Positions 24,054 to 31,482 are shown, counted from the stretch's first letter. The stretch: DNA of 44,565 bases from Olavius sp. associated proteobacterium Delta 1 (GCA_902749685.1 CACVKW010001532.1:1-44565); one strand, 5' to 3'. The notes: generated by a model from the sequence alone, not told the origin. Program-made: numbers and translations.

Positions 24054-24585
24054 AGTGAACGGAACCAACATCACAATAATACCAACCATAAGCAGATTCA
24101 AAAAAACCGCGTTTGTGATCTCAGAAAAAATCTATCATGCCTTATCCAGCATTGGAATTGCAAAGGAATTCATTACCCTGAACATTCCAAGAAACCCTCT
24201 AAAATATGACACTGCAGCAGAAATTGCTTGGGTCGTGAACGGCGAGGACCATTATTATTCCTGCAACACTCAAGAAACCTATAGGGACAATCTCGGAGTC
24301 ATATCTAAAGTCATAATCCAGGATGCATATGCTATCAGAAACGGCATGAAGTCTTTTGGCCAGGTAATGAACCAGTTCAAGATAGGATATGATGAGAGCG
24401 GCGATAAAATCAGGAGTCCGCGTGAGATTCTGGGCGTTCCTGATTCAATGAATGACTTGGATTACATCAGGTTCAAGTACAAGCAGAAGGCTAAGGAACT
24501 GCATCCTGATACCGGCGGTGATCCTGAGGAGTTCCAGGAGCTGCAGGAAGCTTATGACTCAGTAAAGAAGGAATTGGAGGACTGA
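24040..24585 (+). CDS. J-domain (DnaJ-like) protein
   Basis: 181 aa, GTG start four bases after GGAGGACTGAT. The C-terminal 70 residues are a J domain: SPREILGVPDSM ... YIRFKYKQKAKELHPDTGGD ... QELQEAYDSV with the HPD triad. The N-terminal 110 residues are a domain of unknown role (IEVNGTNITIIPTISRF ... WVVNGEDHYY). J domains recruit Hsp70; viruses and plasmids use them to remodel replication complexes. Confidence 0.8.
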   Translation: MTRIEVNGTNITIIPTISRFKKTAFVISEKIYHALSSIGIAKEFITLNIPRNPLKYDTAAEIAWVVNGEDHYYSCNTQETYRDNLGVISKVIIQDAYAIRNGMKSFGQVMNQFKIGYDESGDKIRSPREILGVPDSMNDLDYIRFKYKQKAKELHPDTGGDPEEFQELQEAYDSVKKELED

Positions 24586-24590
24586 TATGT

Positions 24591-25022
24591 GTGACTCAAA
24601 AGCATCCTACCACATTGAGGTTCTTGGCTGTTTTTACTCTGTTGACCGCTGTCGCTAACATGGCAACCATCGCGTATGTGATGACATCTTATGATGGTGT
24701 TGTCGGCAAGTATTATGTTAGGAACGAGACTTTTTGGGTCAGCACTGATGGTGAGGACCCGATTTCTGCAATGCAGACCTGTGCTCACGAGGTGGGCCAT
24801 TATGTTTGGTTCGAGCACTTGGACCAGGATCAAAGGGATGAGTACCGCGAGATCTATAATGTGACTGAGGACTGGGTTTCTGCTTACGCCGAGACAGATG
24901 TCGAAGAGGATTTCGCTGAGACCCTGCAGGCATATATTTGGTACGAGCCTTACAGCTTGGCGGTGCCTGTTGATCGCAGACAGTTTTTCGAGGATGAAGT
25001 TTACGCTGAGGTGTTCGGATAA
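24591..25022 (+). CDS. Membrane-anchored zinc metallopeptidase
   Basis: 143 aa, GTG start behind a copy of the same 20-base ribosome-binding segment as the previous gene. Hydrophobic anchor about 10-30, then zinc motif HEVGH (about 66-70) and a downstream acidic segment EEDFAETL supplying the third ligand. The rest is short, so a small extracellular gluzincin-like fold. Likely acts at the cell surface. Confidence 0.75.
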   Translation: MTQKHPTTLRFLAVFTLLTAVANMATIAYVMTSYDGVVGKYYVRNETFWVSTDGEDPISAMQTCAHEVGHYVWFEHLDQDQRDEYREIYNVTEDWVSAYAETDVEEDFAETLQAYIWYEPYSLAVPVDRRQFFEDEVYAEVFG

Positions 25023-25023
25023 A

Positions 25024-25236
25024 TTGGCGCTGGGAAAAGAGGGGAGCATTGACACGGTGCTCAACCGGCTGATGCCCTTAAGTCATTACCGAACAGATAA
25101 TTTAGTGACTCCATTGACCTTGCAGTACCTTGATCTGACTGTGAACTATGGTCACAAGCCTGAGGTAGTGCTGAGCGGCATGGAGGATCATTACAGAAAC
25201 AATATACCGAAGGTAGGTGATAATTATGGTTTATGA
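25024..25236 (+). CDS. Small hypothetical protein
   Basis: 70 aa, TTG start (the only standard start giving a sensible length; GAGGTGT 9 bases upstream). Contents: SIDTVLNRLMPLSHYRTD then LTLQYLDLTVNYGHKPEVVL. No family recognised. It overlaps the next small gene by 11 bases. Confidence 0.4.
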   Translation: MALGKEGSIDTVLNRLMPLSHYRTDNLVTPLTLQYLDLTVNYGHKPEVVLSGMEDHYRNNIPKVGDNYGL

Positions 25237-25351
25237 CGCCAACGATGACGGAAGGTGCGATGTTTGCGGTCAACGCGCTGAGGAAGAATGCAGCTGCACA
25301 AAACAAGACATGACAGCTGTTGAGGATGATGATATTCAGTTTTATACGTGA
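25226..25351 (+). CDS. Small zinc-ribbon protein
   Basis: 41 aa with GGTGAT exactly four bases before ATG. CDVCGQRAEEECSC supplies four Cys for a zinc site; acidic tail. Role unknown; one of many mini zinc proteins in this cluster. Confidence 0.5.
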   Translation: MVYDANDDGRCDVCGQRAEEECSCTKQDMTAVEDDDIQFYT

Positions 25352-25368
25352 GGCCGAGGTGATTATTG

Positions 25369-26298
25369 ATGAATAAAAAGATAATCTTGATGATCTTGTT
25401 GCTGGCTTTGTCTGGCTGCACAGGTTTTCCTGCTGTTGATAGCATTTATTGTGCTAACTGCAGGGATTCTTGCAGTGATGAAGCAGTTAATTTAGGTCCG
25501 AGTCCTAACATAAGCGACACAATCACCATTGCTTCTTTCAATATTCAGGTGTTCGGTCAGACTAAGGCTGGCAAGCCTGAGGTCATGAATGTGCTGGCAC
25601 ACACTATCAGCCGGTTCGACGTGGTTGCTATCCAGGAGATCCGTGACAAGTCTGGCACTGCTATTGAGGAGTTGGAGGCTGCTGTTGACGCTCTCGGAGT
25701 TGATTACGAGTACGTGATCGGGAAGCGCCTGGGGCGGTCCAGCATCAAGGAACAGTACGCCTTCATGTACCGCACTGACACAATCAATGTTCTTGAGACT
25801 CGGGATTACAGGGACTGGGGTGACCGGTTTCACAGGGAGCCTTTCATTGGCTTTTTCGAGGCTAAGAACGGCAACTTCGATTTTGTGTTGATAAACATAC
25901 ATGTTGATCCCGATGAGGCCACTGAGGAGATCCATGCGCTGATTGATGTGTATGGCGATGTCGGGATGAGCATGATGTATGAGGAAAAGGACATCTTCAT
26001 TCTCGGAGATCTGAACGCTGACTGCAACTATTTTGACGAGAAGACTCAGAAAGGTGAGCTCGGTACCAGCAGCTTCGAATGGCTGATCAATGATTTTGAT
26101 GATACGAACCTCGCAAAGTCTGAGTGCGCTTATGACAGGATCATCATTCCCGGCATGACGCATTCACAGGATTATGCTTGGAGGTCCGGAGTGTACCGCT
26201 TCGACGAAGCCCACAACCTGTCTTATGATGAGGCCAAAAAGGTTTCCGACCATTACCCAGTATGGGCCGAGTTTTTTATTAACAAAGACACAGACTGA
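25369..26298 (+). CDS. Secreted DNase I-like lipoprotein
   Basis: 309 aa. Lipobox LALSGC (Cys about 16) after a hydrophobic start. Endonuclease/exonuclease/phosphatase fold complete: SFNIQVFGQ, VVAIQEIRD (catalytic Glu), INIHVDPDEA, FILGDLNADCNY, CAYDRIII and VSDHYPVWAEF (catalytic Asp-His). DNase I family members cut DNA or phosphodiesters using Mg. As a lipoprotein it would work outside the cell, for scavenging DNA or attacking competitors. GAGGTGAT precedes the start. Confidence 0.85.
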   Translation: MNKKIILMILLLALSGCTGFPAVDSIYCANCRDSCSDEAVNLGPSPNISDTITIASFNIQVFGQTKAGKPEVMNVLAHTISRFDVVAIQEIRDKSGTAIEELEAAVDALGVDYEYVIGKRLGRSSIKEQYAFMYRTDTINVLETRDYRDWGDRFHREPFIGFFEAKNGNFDFVLINIHVDPDEATEEIHALIDVYGDVGMSMMYEEKDIFILGDLNADCNYFDEKTQKGELGTSSFEWLINDFDDTNLAKSECAYDRIIIPGMTHSQDYAWRSGVYRFDEAHNLSYDEAKKVSDHYPVWAEFFINKDTD

Positions 26299-26308
26299 GG
26301 TGGTTTAA

Positions 26309-26503
26309 ACGATAAGGAGAATCATTCGGAAAATCGTTGGAATTTGTATCACAGCAGCAATACTCCCACCAATATTCCTGATAGCCTGCTTTGAATTTGC
26401 CAGAGCCCTCTGGCGAGTCTACATTTCAAGAAAAGAAGATGACCTAATGGTGGCAATCCATAAAAAGTTCAATGACTCCCTATTAACACAGGACATCCCC
26501 TGA
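26309..26503 (+). CDS. Small membrane protein, apparent ACG start
   Basis: 64 aa with one membrane helix (IVGICITAAILPPIFLIACF) between a basic N-terminus and a charged tail. No ATG, GTG or TTG lies within the first 45 codons, and TAA abuts the ACG. GAGGTGGT at 26297-26304, four bases, then ACG gives the same layout as the other unusual starts. If real, the first residue is probably read as Met. Confidence 0.55.
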   Translation, partial: TIRRIIRKIVGICITAAILPPIFLIACFEFARALWRVYISRKEDDLMVAIHKKFNDSLLTQDIP

Positions 26504-26599
26504 CACAGCATACTTAAAGACCATTTTCCCCCAAAGAATCTGAGGGGAAAATTAGTCCCTTCGATTGAATAAAAAGAGATATGCGGAGGTGCATATACA

Positions 26600-26935
26600 A
26601 TGGATAAGAAATGGAAAAAGATTGAAAGCAAAATGTGGAAGCCTGAGAACGATGGCGACAGCATAGAGGGCGTCTTAATAAACAAAGAGCCTAAGACTGA
26701 GGAGATCGGTGCGAAATACACCGTGCAGAACAAAGAAGGAACTTTCCTGGTATGGGGCTCAGCTGTCCTTGATGACAAGATGCAGCAGGTAGGTGTTGGA
26801 TCTGAGATCAGGATAACTTTCGAGGGCAAGAAAAGCCTTGGAAAAGGAAAGACTCTGAACCAGTACGAGGTTGAGGTTGCTGAGAAAGTCACCGATGCTC
26901 CGGTTGATGTCGAGGACATCCCCGACGCTGAATAA
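26600..26935 (+). CDS. OB-fold-like phage protein
   Basis: 111 aa. Strands GDSIEGVLINKEPKTEEIGA, KYTVQNKEGTFLVWGSAVLD, VGVGSEIRITFEGKK and LNQYEVEVAEK follow the plan of small single-stranded-DNA-binding or related phage OB-fold proteins. Acidic tail, as in SSBs that recruit partners. GAGGTGCAT precedes the ATG. A weak TATA-like ACTTAAAG near 26512 may be its promoter. Confidence 0.55.
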   Translation: MDKKWKKIESKMWKPENDGDSIEGVLINKEPKTEEIGAKYTVQNKEGTFLVWGSAVLDDKMQQVGVGSEIRITFEGKKSLGKGKTLNQYEVEVAEKVTDAPVDVEDIPDAE

Positions 26936-26993
26936 AAGAGGCTACGGCCTCAATTTTTTTATTTTAATCTTAAAAATAACCGAGGTGGTTAGA

Positions 26994-27431
26994 ATAGGAT
27001 ACAGTACGGACTTCCAAGGAGAACTGAAATTCAAAAATGAGCTTACAGCCAGTCAGATTGCACACCTTAAGAAGTTTCTTGGAGAAGACAGACGAGACAT
27101 AGATTTTGCTGACGACGCTAAGGTTTACAAATCTGATAAAGAATACTGGTACCATATTGATCTCGAATTCAACGATGACTTTTCCGGCCTAAGATGGAAT
27201 GGATCTGAAAAAACATACAGCCTGCCAGAAATTGTCAACTTCCTCACAGAGCAGATGCGAATGAAGTGGCCTGAGTTTGAGTTGACTGGGAAAATGGCTG
27301 CCCAAGGTGAGGAAATAGATGATCGATGGGAGCTTGTCATGAAGAAAGGCGTAGCAACAAAAGTGGATGTAATGGTGAAGGGGAAAAAGGTGACCTGTCC
27401 ACATTGTGAGGAAGATTTCCTCTTGGAATAA
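26994..27431 (+). CDS. Conserved phage-type protein, apparent ATA start
   Basis: 145 aa. GYSTDFQGELKFKNELTASQ ... WYHIDLEFNDDFSGLRWNGS is a conserved N-terminal pattern of phage-encoded proteins of unknown role; the C-terminus has one Cys pair (VTCPHCEEDF). GAGGTGGT at 26982-26989, four bases, then ATA at 26994 is the start by spacing. The in-frame GTG at 26985 lies inside the Shine-Dalgarno and has none itself. Confidence 0.65.
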   Translation: MGYSTDFQGELKFKNELTASQIAHLKKFLGEDRRDIDFADDAKVYKSDKEYWYHIDLEFNDDFSGLRWNGSEKTYSLPEIVNFLTEQMRMKWPEFELTGKMAAQGEEIDDRWELVMKKGVATKVDVMVKGKKVTCPHCEEDFLLE

Positions 27432-27447
27432 GACAAAAGGTTTGAAA

Positions 27448-27591
27448 ATGCCAGTCCTCAAAACCTCTAATTGTGATGATGCTACGGCGTGTGGAACATG
27501 CCCTGATAAAAATGATTGTCCTGAGATTTCAGGAGGTGAGTATGAATGCAACAAGAAACTGAACTGTCTAATATCGTCACACAGCAACTGA
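27448..27591 (+). CDS. Small Cys-rich protein
   Basis: 47 aa with six Cys in pairs (CDDATACGTCPDKNDCPE ... CNKKLNC). It overlaps the next gene by 46 bases in another frame and has only a weak AAAGG site, so it is less certain than its neighbours. Possibly a metal-binding or secreted disulfide peptide. Confidence 0.4.
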   Translation: MPVLKTSNCDDATACGTCPDKNDCPEISGGEYECNKKLNCLISSHSN

Positions 27592-28889
27592 CCAAGAACA
27601 GGCTACCTGCCAAAAAGCAGATCCTGGCCGAGCTCGGACAAAACGATAAGTTTGCCGAAGCCGTATACCTCAACATAGCCCTGCTACACCAATCCGGCAA
27701 AAGCATGCGCAGAGACAGCAAAGGAGCCAGCAGGCACGCCTACGACGCGGCATACAGGCCCAAATACCGCTTTTCTGACCCCAAAAACCCCACGAAGTAC
27801 ACACTTTCTGAGCCAGAAACAATATGCACGCTCCTGCACGATATAGGCGAGGACGTAGGCAAAACCCTTATAGGAGCCATGGTGTTCAACGACATGCAAT
27901 CCCACCTATTCGGCAACGGCCACACACTCAAAAAAAACCTGGAGCTCATCACAAATTACAGAGATTTCATCTGGGGGCCTGTCAAAAGCGGGCTTAAGAA
28001 AAGGACTGCACAGAAACCCCTATGGAGATCCGCCGACATGCATACTGTCTTGAAACAGCTCAGGTTCGTGCTGGATAGAGTCCCTAACAAGGTGAAAAAG
28101 GAAGATATTATGTTGGATTACGCGAGGTTCAGGTGGTGCATTCACTCTTTCAAGAACGGCATTGAGCGCCTGCATAGCCATGGCTTCTACGATCACCAGA
28201 GACCTGTCATTAAATATGTTGACTTACACATCGATGATTTCTTTGAGGCTATTGACGTGATTGATGGCTTGATGGATCGGTTCGATGAGGTCCTGGACGC
28301 TGGCTACATAGTGACTCCTGAACAGGTCGTAGAGAAGTACGGCGTTGTCAGGGACCAAATCAGTGATGTCCTTGGCAAAGAGGAGTTCTTATATCCTGAC
28401 GAGAAACTGATGTTTCCTGGGGAGTCCCACGCTATTCTGACGCTGGACAAGACGCTTTATTACGCTTACCTCTCAGATATTTATAGCGCTGCTTTGCAGG
28501 ACGCTGAGGACGCCAGGTACCCAGTTGATGACGACAGCTTTTTAGGCGCTATGATGCCTAAGATCGCTGAGAACGCGGATAATGTCCTGGACATATCCAA
28601 AGACCCTTCACATATGGAAAGCATCTACAGGAAGAGCAGGGGCCTGCTTAGGGCTGGTGCTAATCTGTACCAGACACTACAGAATCGTGGAGCTTCAAGT
28701 CTACGGTTGGGTTACGCTGTGCAACATCTTTACAAATCCTTACAGATCAGCGTTACGGACGCCTTGAGTGTTGCCAAGATAGACCTAAAGAGAGATACGG
28801 CTTACAGACCCACTTATCAAAGAGTTGAACTCATGAGGGAAAAACTTAAAGACCTGAAGCCACTAATAAACAAAATGAAGGTGATATGA
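27546..28889 (+). CDS. Large HD-domain-like protein
   Basis: 447 aa, GGAGGTGAG five bases before the ATG. LLHDIGEDVGKTLIG (about 95-109) with nearby His (LLHQSG, SRHAYDAAY) resembles an HD phosphohydrolase, perhaps of RelA/SpoT type. The remaining helical region (KYVDLHIDDFFEAIDVIDGL, ...) is unassigned. Could hydrolyse nucleotides; motif match is partial, so tentative. Codon and ribosome-binding style match the archaeal-type cluster. Confidence 0.55.
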   Translation: MQQETELSNIVTQQLTKNRLPAKKQILAELGQNDKFAEAVYLNIALLHQSGKSMRRDSKGASRHAYDAAYRPKYRFSDPKNPTKYTLSEPETICTLLHDIGEDVGKTLIGAMVFNDMQSHLFGNGHTLKKNLELITNYRDFIWGPVKSGLKKRTAQKPLWRSADMHTVLKQLRFVLDRVPNKVKKEDIMLDYARFRWCIHSFKNGIERLHSHGFYDHQRPVIKYVDLHIDDFFEAIDVIDGLMDRFDEVLDAGYIVTPEQVVEKYGVVRDQISDVLGKEEFLYPDEKLMFPGESHAILTLDKTLYYAYLSDIYSAALQDAEDARYPVDDDSFLGAMMPKIAENADNVLDISKDPSHMESIYRKSRGLLRAGANLYQTLQNRGASSLRLGYAVQHLYKSLQISVTDALSVAKIDLKRDTAYRPTYQRVELMREKLKDLKPLINKMKVI

Positions 28890-29423
28890 ATCGAATTCAA
28901 CAAAGAACACTTGATTGTCTTAGATATAGAAACAGAAGGACTGTGCCCTTATTACGGGCAGAGGATCACAAGCATAGCAGCAAAGGATACAAACAACAAT
29001 GACTGGTATGAAGGCGTCGGTGGAAGCGAGCACGCTTTGATAGCTGCATTCCTGTCTTGGCTCCATAAAAGATGCTCAATGACGCATGCAATCGTCACTC
29101 ATAACGGCAAAAACTTTGATGTGCCTTACATCATAGCCAGGTTCGATATGCTTGTAGGGCAGTCTGAGCCCGCTAAAGGCATCTTGCTTAGATATGATCA
29201 TTACGACACGCGGGAGATGGCTGAATTGGTAGGTGAGAAGTGGCGAAGCCTGGATGCCCTCAGCAAAAAGTACGGGATAAAGCAAAAGTCTGGATCAGGA
29301 CTTTGGGCTATAGATCTGTGGAAACAATGCCGGCACGATGAGCTCCTCAAGTACAACAAACAAGACGTCAGAGTCACAGAACAACTTTATATTAAACTCA
29401 AAGAAAAAATTGAGAATGGATAA
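28890..29423 (+). CDS. DEDD-type 3'-5' exonuclease, apparent ATC start
   Basis: 177 aa. RNase H-like fold with DIETEGL (Asp/Glu about 11/13), VTHNGKNFDVPYIIARFD and YNKQDVRVTEQLY, the DEDD acidic set. Such proteins trim DNA or RNA ends. AAGGTGAT at 28878-28885 plus four bases leads to ATC, preceded by in-frame TGA, which is also the stop of the gene before. A TTG at 28911 would cut the first strand and has no ribosome-binding site. Confidence 0.8.
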   Translation: MEFNKEHLIVLDIETEGLCPYYGQRITSIAAKDTNNNDWYEGVGGSEHALIAAFLSWLHKRCSMTHAIVTHNGKNFDVPYIIARFDMLVGQSEPAKGILLRYDHYDTREMAELVGEKWRSLDALSKKYGIKQKSGSGLWAIDLWKQCRHDELLKYNKQDVRVTEQLYIKLKEKIENG

Positions 29424-29568
29424 AGAAATCATGCAGGAAACCAAGAAAGACCATACTGACTGGTACGCAAAAAAGTCAGGATATGATTATGATCAGGGCT
29501 TCGGGCACGGTTATAAGCACGGCTACGAGCGGGCCATTGAAGACATGAAAAAAGACCAATCTAAATAG
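29416..29568 (+). CDS. Small hypothetical protein
   Basis: 50 aa. ATG overlaps the exonuclease end. WYAKKSGYDYDQGFGHGYKH has a Gly/Tyr/His pattern, then a basic helix. Often found as small uncharacterised phage proteins; role unknown. Confidence 0.45.
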   Translation: MDKEIMQETKKDHTDWYAKKSGYDYDQGFGHGYKHGYERAIEDMKKDQSK

Positions 29569-29613
29569 AATTCAAATGACCATTTAAATGGTACTTGTGA
29601 GGACTGATAATCA

Positions 29614-29775
29614 TTGGAAGATGAGATATGCCCACATTGCGGCGAAATAATAACTGAGAAAGATAGATTAGATTATTGGGATAAAGAATTTCAGAAAACC
29701 CAAAAAAGATTAAAGGGAATTAATGCCTCTGAGGGTACTGATTCTTACCCTTCCAAGAGTCAACAGGCCCACTGA
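29614..29775 (+). CDS. Small protein with Cys pair, TTG start
   Basis: 53 aa. LEDEICPHCGEIITEKDRLD then a charged helix. GAGGACTGAT five bases before TTG; in-frame TAA two codons earlier. Its last third overlaps the tRNA-like folded segment, so either the coding or the RNA reading may be secondary. Confidence 0.45.
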   Translation: MEDEICPHCGEIITEKDRLDYWDKEFQKTQKRLKGINASEGTDSYPSKSQQAH

Positions 29776-29798
29776 TGGTTCAACTCCACCCGGAGGCA
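29725..29798 (+). ncRNA. 74-nt tRNA-like fold without anticodon arm
   Basis: GCCTCTG pairs with CGGAGGC (7 bp, one G-U), GGTA / TACC forms a D-arm-like stem, and GATGG-TTCAACT-CCACC is a T arm with one mismatch, each where a tRNA has it. The anticodon region does not pair; an alternative TGATTCTT / AAGAGTCA stem excludes the D arm. Followed by A-CCC rather than CCA. A tRNA relic or mimic; not called a tRNA. Confidence 0.35.
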
Positions 29799-29805
29799 CC
29801 CTAAT

Positions 29806-29855
29806 GCTTCAATACCTGTAGCTGCGGTATAGGTGGTTCAAGTCCGCCGAGAAGC
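29806..29855 (+). ncRNA. Second tRNA-like three-stem element
   Basis: GCTTC / GAAGC closes two hairpins: TACC-9-GGTA and a perfect T-arm-like GGTGG-TTCAAGT-CCGCC. Only 50 bases, so it lacks the rest of a tRNA. Sits 7 bases after the first element and shares the GGTTCAA(C/G)TCC T-loop motif. Confidence 0.35.
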
Positions 29856-29861
29856 TAACAA

Positions 29862-29987
29862 CCACATTTTGGCGGATGTGGACAATGAATGAGTGGTTCG
29901 GGACGCGAAAATGGTAAAGGACAATCGTTCTAAGAGAACACCTATTGTCACTAAAGCACTTTACCACTCGCGAGGTCCTGGACCACT
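29862..29987 (+). ncRNA. Small hairpin plus long bulged hairpin
   Basis: CCACAT / ATGTGG (29862-29881) precedes a long stem at 29892-29987: 13 bp (AGTGGTTCGGGAC with GTCCTGGACCACT, two G-U pairs), then GCGA/TCGC, TGGTAAAG/CTTTACCA, GACAAT/ATTGTC and GTTCT/AGAAC around a 3-base loop, with bulges on the 3' side. No coding sense in the stem. Strong candidate for a functional RNA. Confidence 0.5.
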
Positions 29988-30003
29988 AACCTTCTTTCCA
30001 TGA

Positions 30004-30032
30004 CTTTTTCCTATACCTACACGGGGAAAAAG
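30004..30032 (+). promoter_or_regulatory. Hairpin before gene at 30050
   Basis: CTTTTTCC / GGAAAAAG with a 13-base loop ends 7 bases before the GGAGGTG ribosome-binding site. It could modulate translation or end the preceding RNA. Confidence 0.35.
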
Positions 30033-30049
30033 CCCTGGAGGTGTTACTA

Positions 30050-30295
30050 ATGTCGGATACAACAATAATCGATTGTCCGGATTGTAATGAGCGTACTTTC
30101 GTCGGTGTTGCACAGGGATACACATCAGATGACAAGCCATATCCGGTTGGAACCTGTGCCCATTGCGAAATGGAACTTACTCCTATCAGTGGGAAAACAG
30201 ACCTGCAATTACTGATGGAATTCAGACAAAAAGACTGGGATAACTGGGTAAAATTCTGCGTCAATAAAGGATATGACCCTGTAATTTACCAGTAA
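30050..30295 (+). CDS. Small zinc-ribbon protein
   Basis: 81 aa. ATG four bases after GGAGGTGTT. CPDC (about 9-12) and CAHC (about 36-39) form a zinc ribbon, followed by a helical tail rich in Trp/Phe. The 3' end overlaps the convergent hexapeptide-repeat gene by 35 bases. Confidence 0.6.
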   Translation: MSDTTIIDCPDCNERTFVGVAQGYTSDDKPYPVGTCAHCEMELTPISGKTDLQLLMEFRQKDWDNWVKFCVNKGYDPVIYQ

Positions 30296-30908
30296 AATCT
30301 TTTTCATTTACAAGCCACAATTCTACCTGCCAGTCATACTTGAAAACATGCCTGCAGCAGATAGAAATATTGAGCTTGACCTCGCCGCAAATTCCGACAT
30401 TGCAATAAATCTCGGAGTCACCAAAAACCTGAGAATCTCCATACACATCAGCGTTATCGAAAACCATAGCGTTTCCATAAACAGATGCGTTGCCGTAGAT
30501 CCATGCATTGTCAAGGATTCTTGCACTGTCATACACTTGGGCATTATCAAAGACTCCTGAGCTTCCAGTAACAACAGCATCACCATAAACTCTGGCGCAG
30601 TCGAAAACGCTTGCTTCCCCCATGATCCGCGCATTACCGAACACGCTTGCATAATCAAGGACATCAGCATTCCCGCCTACAGAAGCGTTGCCATAAATCT
30701 CAGCTTCGCCATATACCCATGCTTCCCCTGAGATCCTCTCTTTACCATCAGAGAGAGTGAGGGACTCGACAAAGCCTCCGAGAGCCCCGCGCTCGACGCG
30801 TCCAACGATTGGGTGCTCGAAAGGTATCTTGACCTTCAATCGATACAGTTTAGTGAGGCCGTCCCTGGCGGTCCTGGTCTCTTTTGATAATTCAAATCGT
30901 TCGCTCAT
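30261..30908 (-). CDS. Hexapeptide-repeat beta-helix protein
   Basis: 215 aa from the ATG at 30908, which overlaps the macro-domain stop (ATGA). From about residue 50 to 170 it is made of about 20 hexapeptide-like turns (AWVYGEAEIYGNASVGGNAD ...), predicting a left-handed beta helix. Such proteins occur as phage or plasmid proteins of unknown role. Made together with the macro-domain protein. Confidence 0.75.
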   Translation of the reverse strand: MSERFELSKETRTARDGLTKLYRLKVKIPFEHPIVGRVERGALGGFVESLTLSDGKERISGEAWVYGEAEIYGNASVGGNADVLDYASVFGNARIMGEASVFDCARVYGDAVVTGSSGVFDNAQVYDSARILDNAWIYGNASVYGNAMVFDNADVYGDSQVFGDSEIYCNVGICGEVKLNISICCRHVFKYDWQVELWLVNEKDFTGKLQGHILY

Positions 30909-31411
30909 AACGCCCATTTCTTGTAAGCTGCAGCCATTTCTTTGGCAGCAAGGTCTGGGTCTACCCTGCCTGTTCCAGTACCGAGCCCTGGACAAAAAAC
31001 CTTCTGAACAACATCATTCCGAGAGGCTAACTTAAGCACTGCGCTCATTGCAAAGAAACAATTCACGAAGCTAACAGGGCCAGGATCACGCATCGTAGGA
31101 GCACAAATCATGTAAGGAATCCTGTCATTACCGGTCTCAACAAACACTGCAGAGCCGACAGGAAGAATCCTTTCTGGACGCATGCTTATGAGGTCCTGCA
31201 CATCAAGCTGAAGGCTCAATCCAAAGAATTCTGTGTACGCCGCATCAATACCCCCGTCCATGAGGCCGTAGCTGTTCGATGGGCTTACAATCGTGTTCTC
31301 GGCAACATCAAGGATGTTACCCTCAACAATCTGAACGCCCATAATGCCTGAGAAATGCTCTTTCCAGGCAGCAACCATGTCTGGGTTTATGTCAACAAGC
31401 CAAAGCTCCAT
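30905..31411 (-). CDS. Macro-domain protein
   Basis: 168 aa from the ATG at 31411 (AAAGGAC upstream). GNILDVAENTIVSPSNSYGL, then a Gly-Gly-Ile-Asp (MDGGIDAAY) loop and the PGLGTGTGR phosphate loop define a macro domain that binds ADP-ribose or related nucleotides and often removes ADP-ribose. May counter host ADP-ribosylation or process tRNA-splicing by-product. TATA-like ATTTAAAG lies about 35 bases upstream. Confidence 0.8.
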   Translation of the reverse strand: MELWLVDINPDMVAAWKEHFSGIMGVQIVEGNILDVAENTIVSPSNSYGLMDGGIDAAYTEFFGLSLQLDVQDLISMRPERILPVGSAVFVETGNDRIPYMICAPTMRDPGPVSFVNCFFAMSAVLKLASRNDVVQKVFCPGLGTGTGRVDPDLAAKEMAAAYKKWAL

Positions 31412-31444
31412 AACGAAAATATGTCCTTTGTAGGCCGGCAAAAG

Positions 31445-31452
31445 CTTTAAAT
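31445..31452 (-). promoter_or_regulatory. TATA box for macro-domain gene
   Basis: Minus-strand ATTTAAAG, 33 bases before the ATG at 31411, in an AT-poor setting. Predicted start of transcription about 31422. Confidence 0.45.
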
Positions 31453-31482
31453 GCGGTTCCCTGTAATCTGCTCGGGAACCCC

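Noticed and set aside
26871..26993. N-terminal extension of the phage-type protein (MRLLRKSPML...)
   Set aside because: Overlaps the end of the OB-fold gene and has no ribosome site; the protein pattern begins at GYSTDF right after the Shine-Dalgarno.
1575..28892. C-to-U RNA editing of ACG to AUG as explanation for unusual starts
   Set aside because: Would explain ACG only; ATC and ATA starts with the same layout cannot be made into AUG by C-to-U change.
29725..29798. Canonical tRNA gene
   Set aside because: Acceptor, D and T stems fit, but the anticodon stem has at most two wobble pairs, the D loop lacks GG, and no CCA follows; kept only as tRNA-like.
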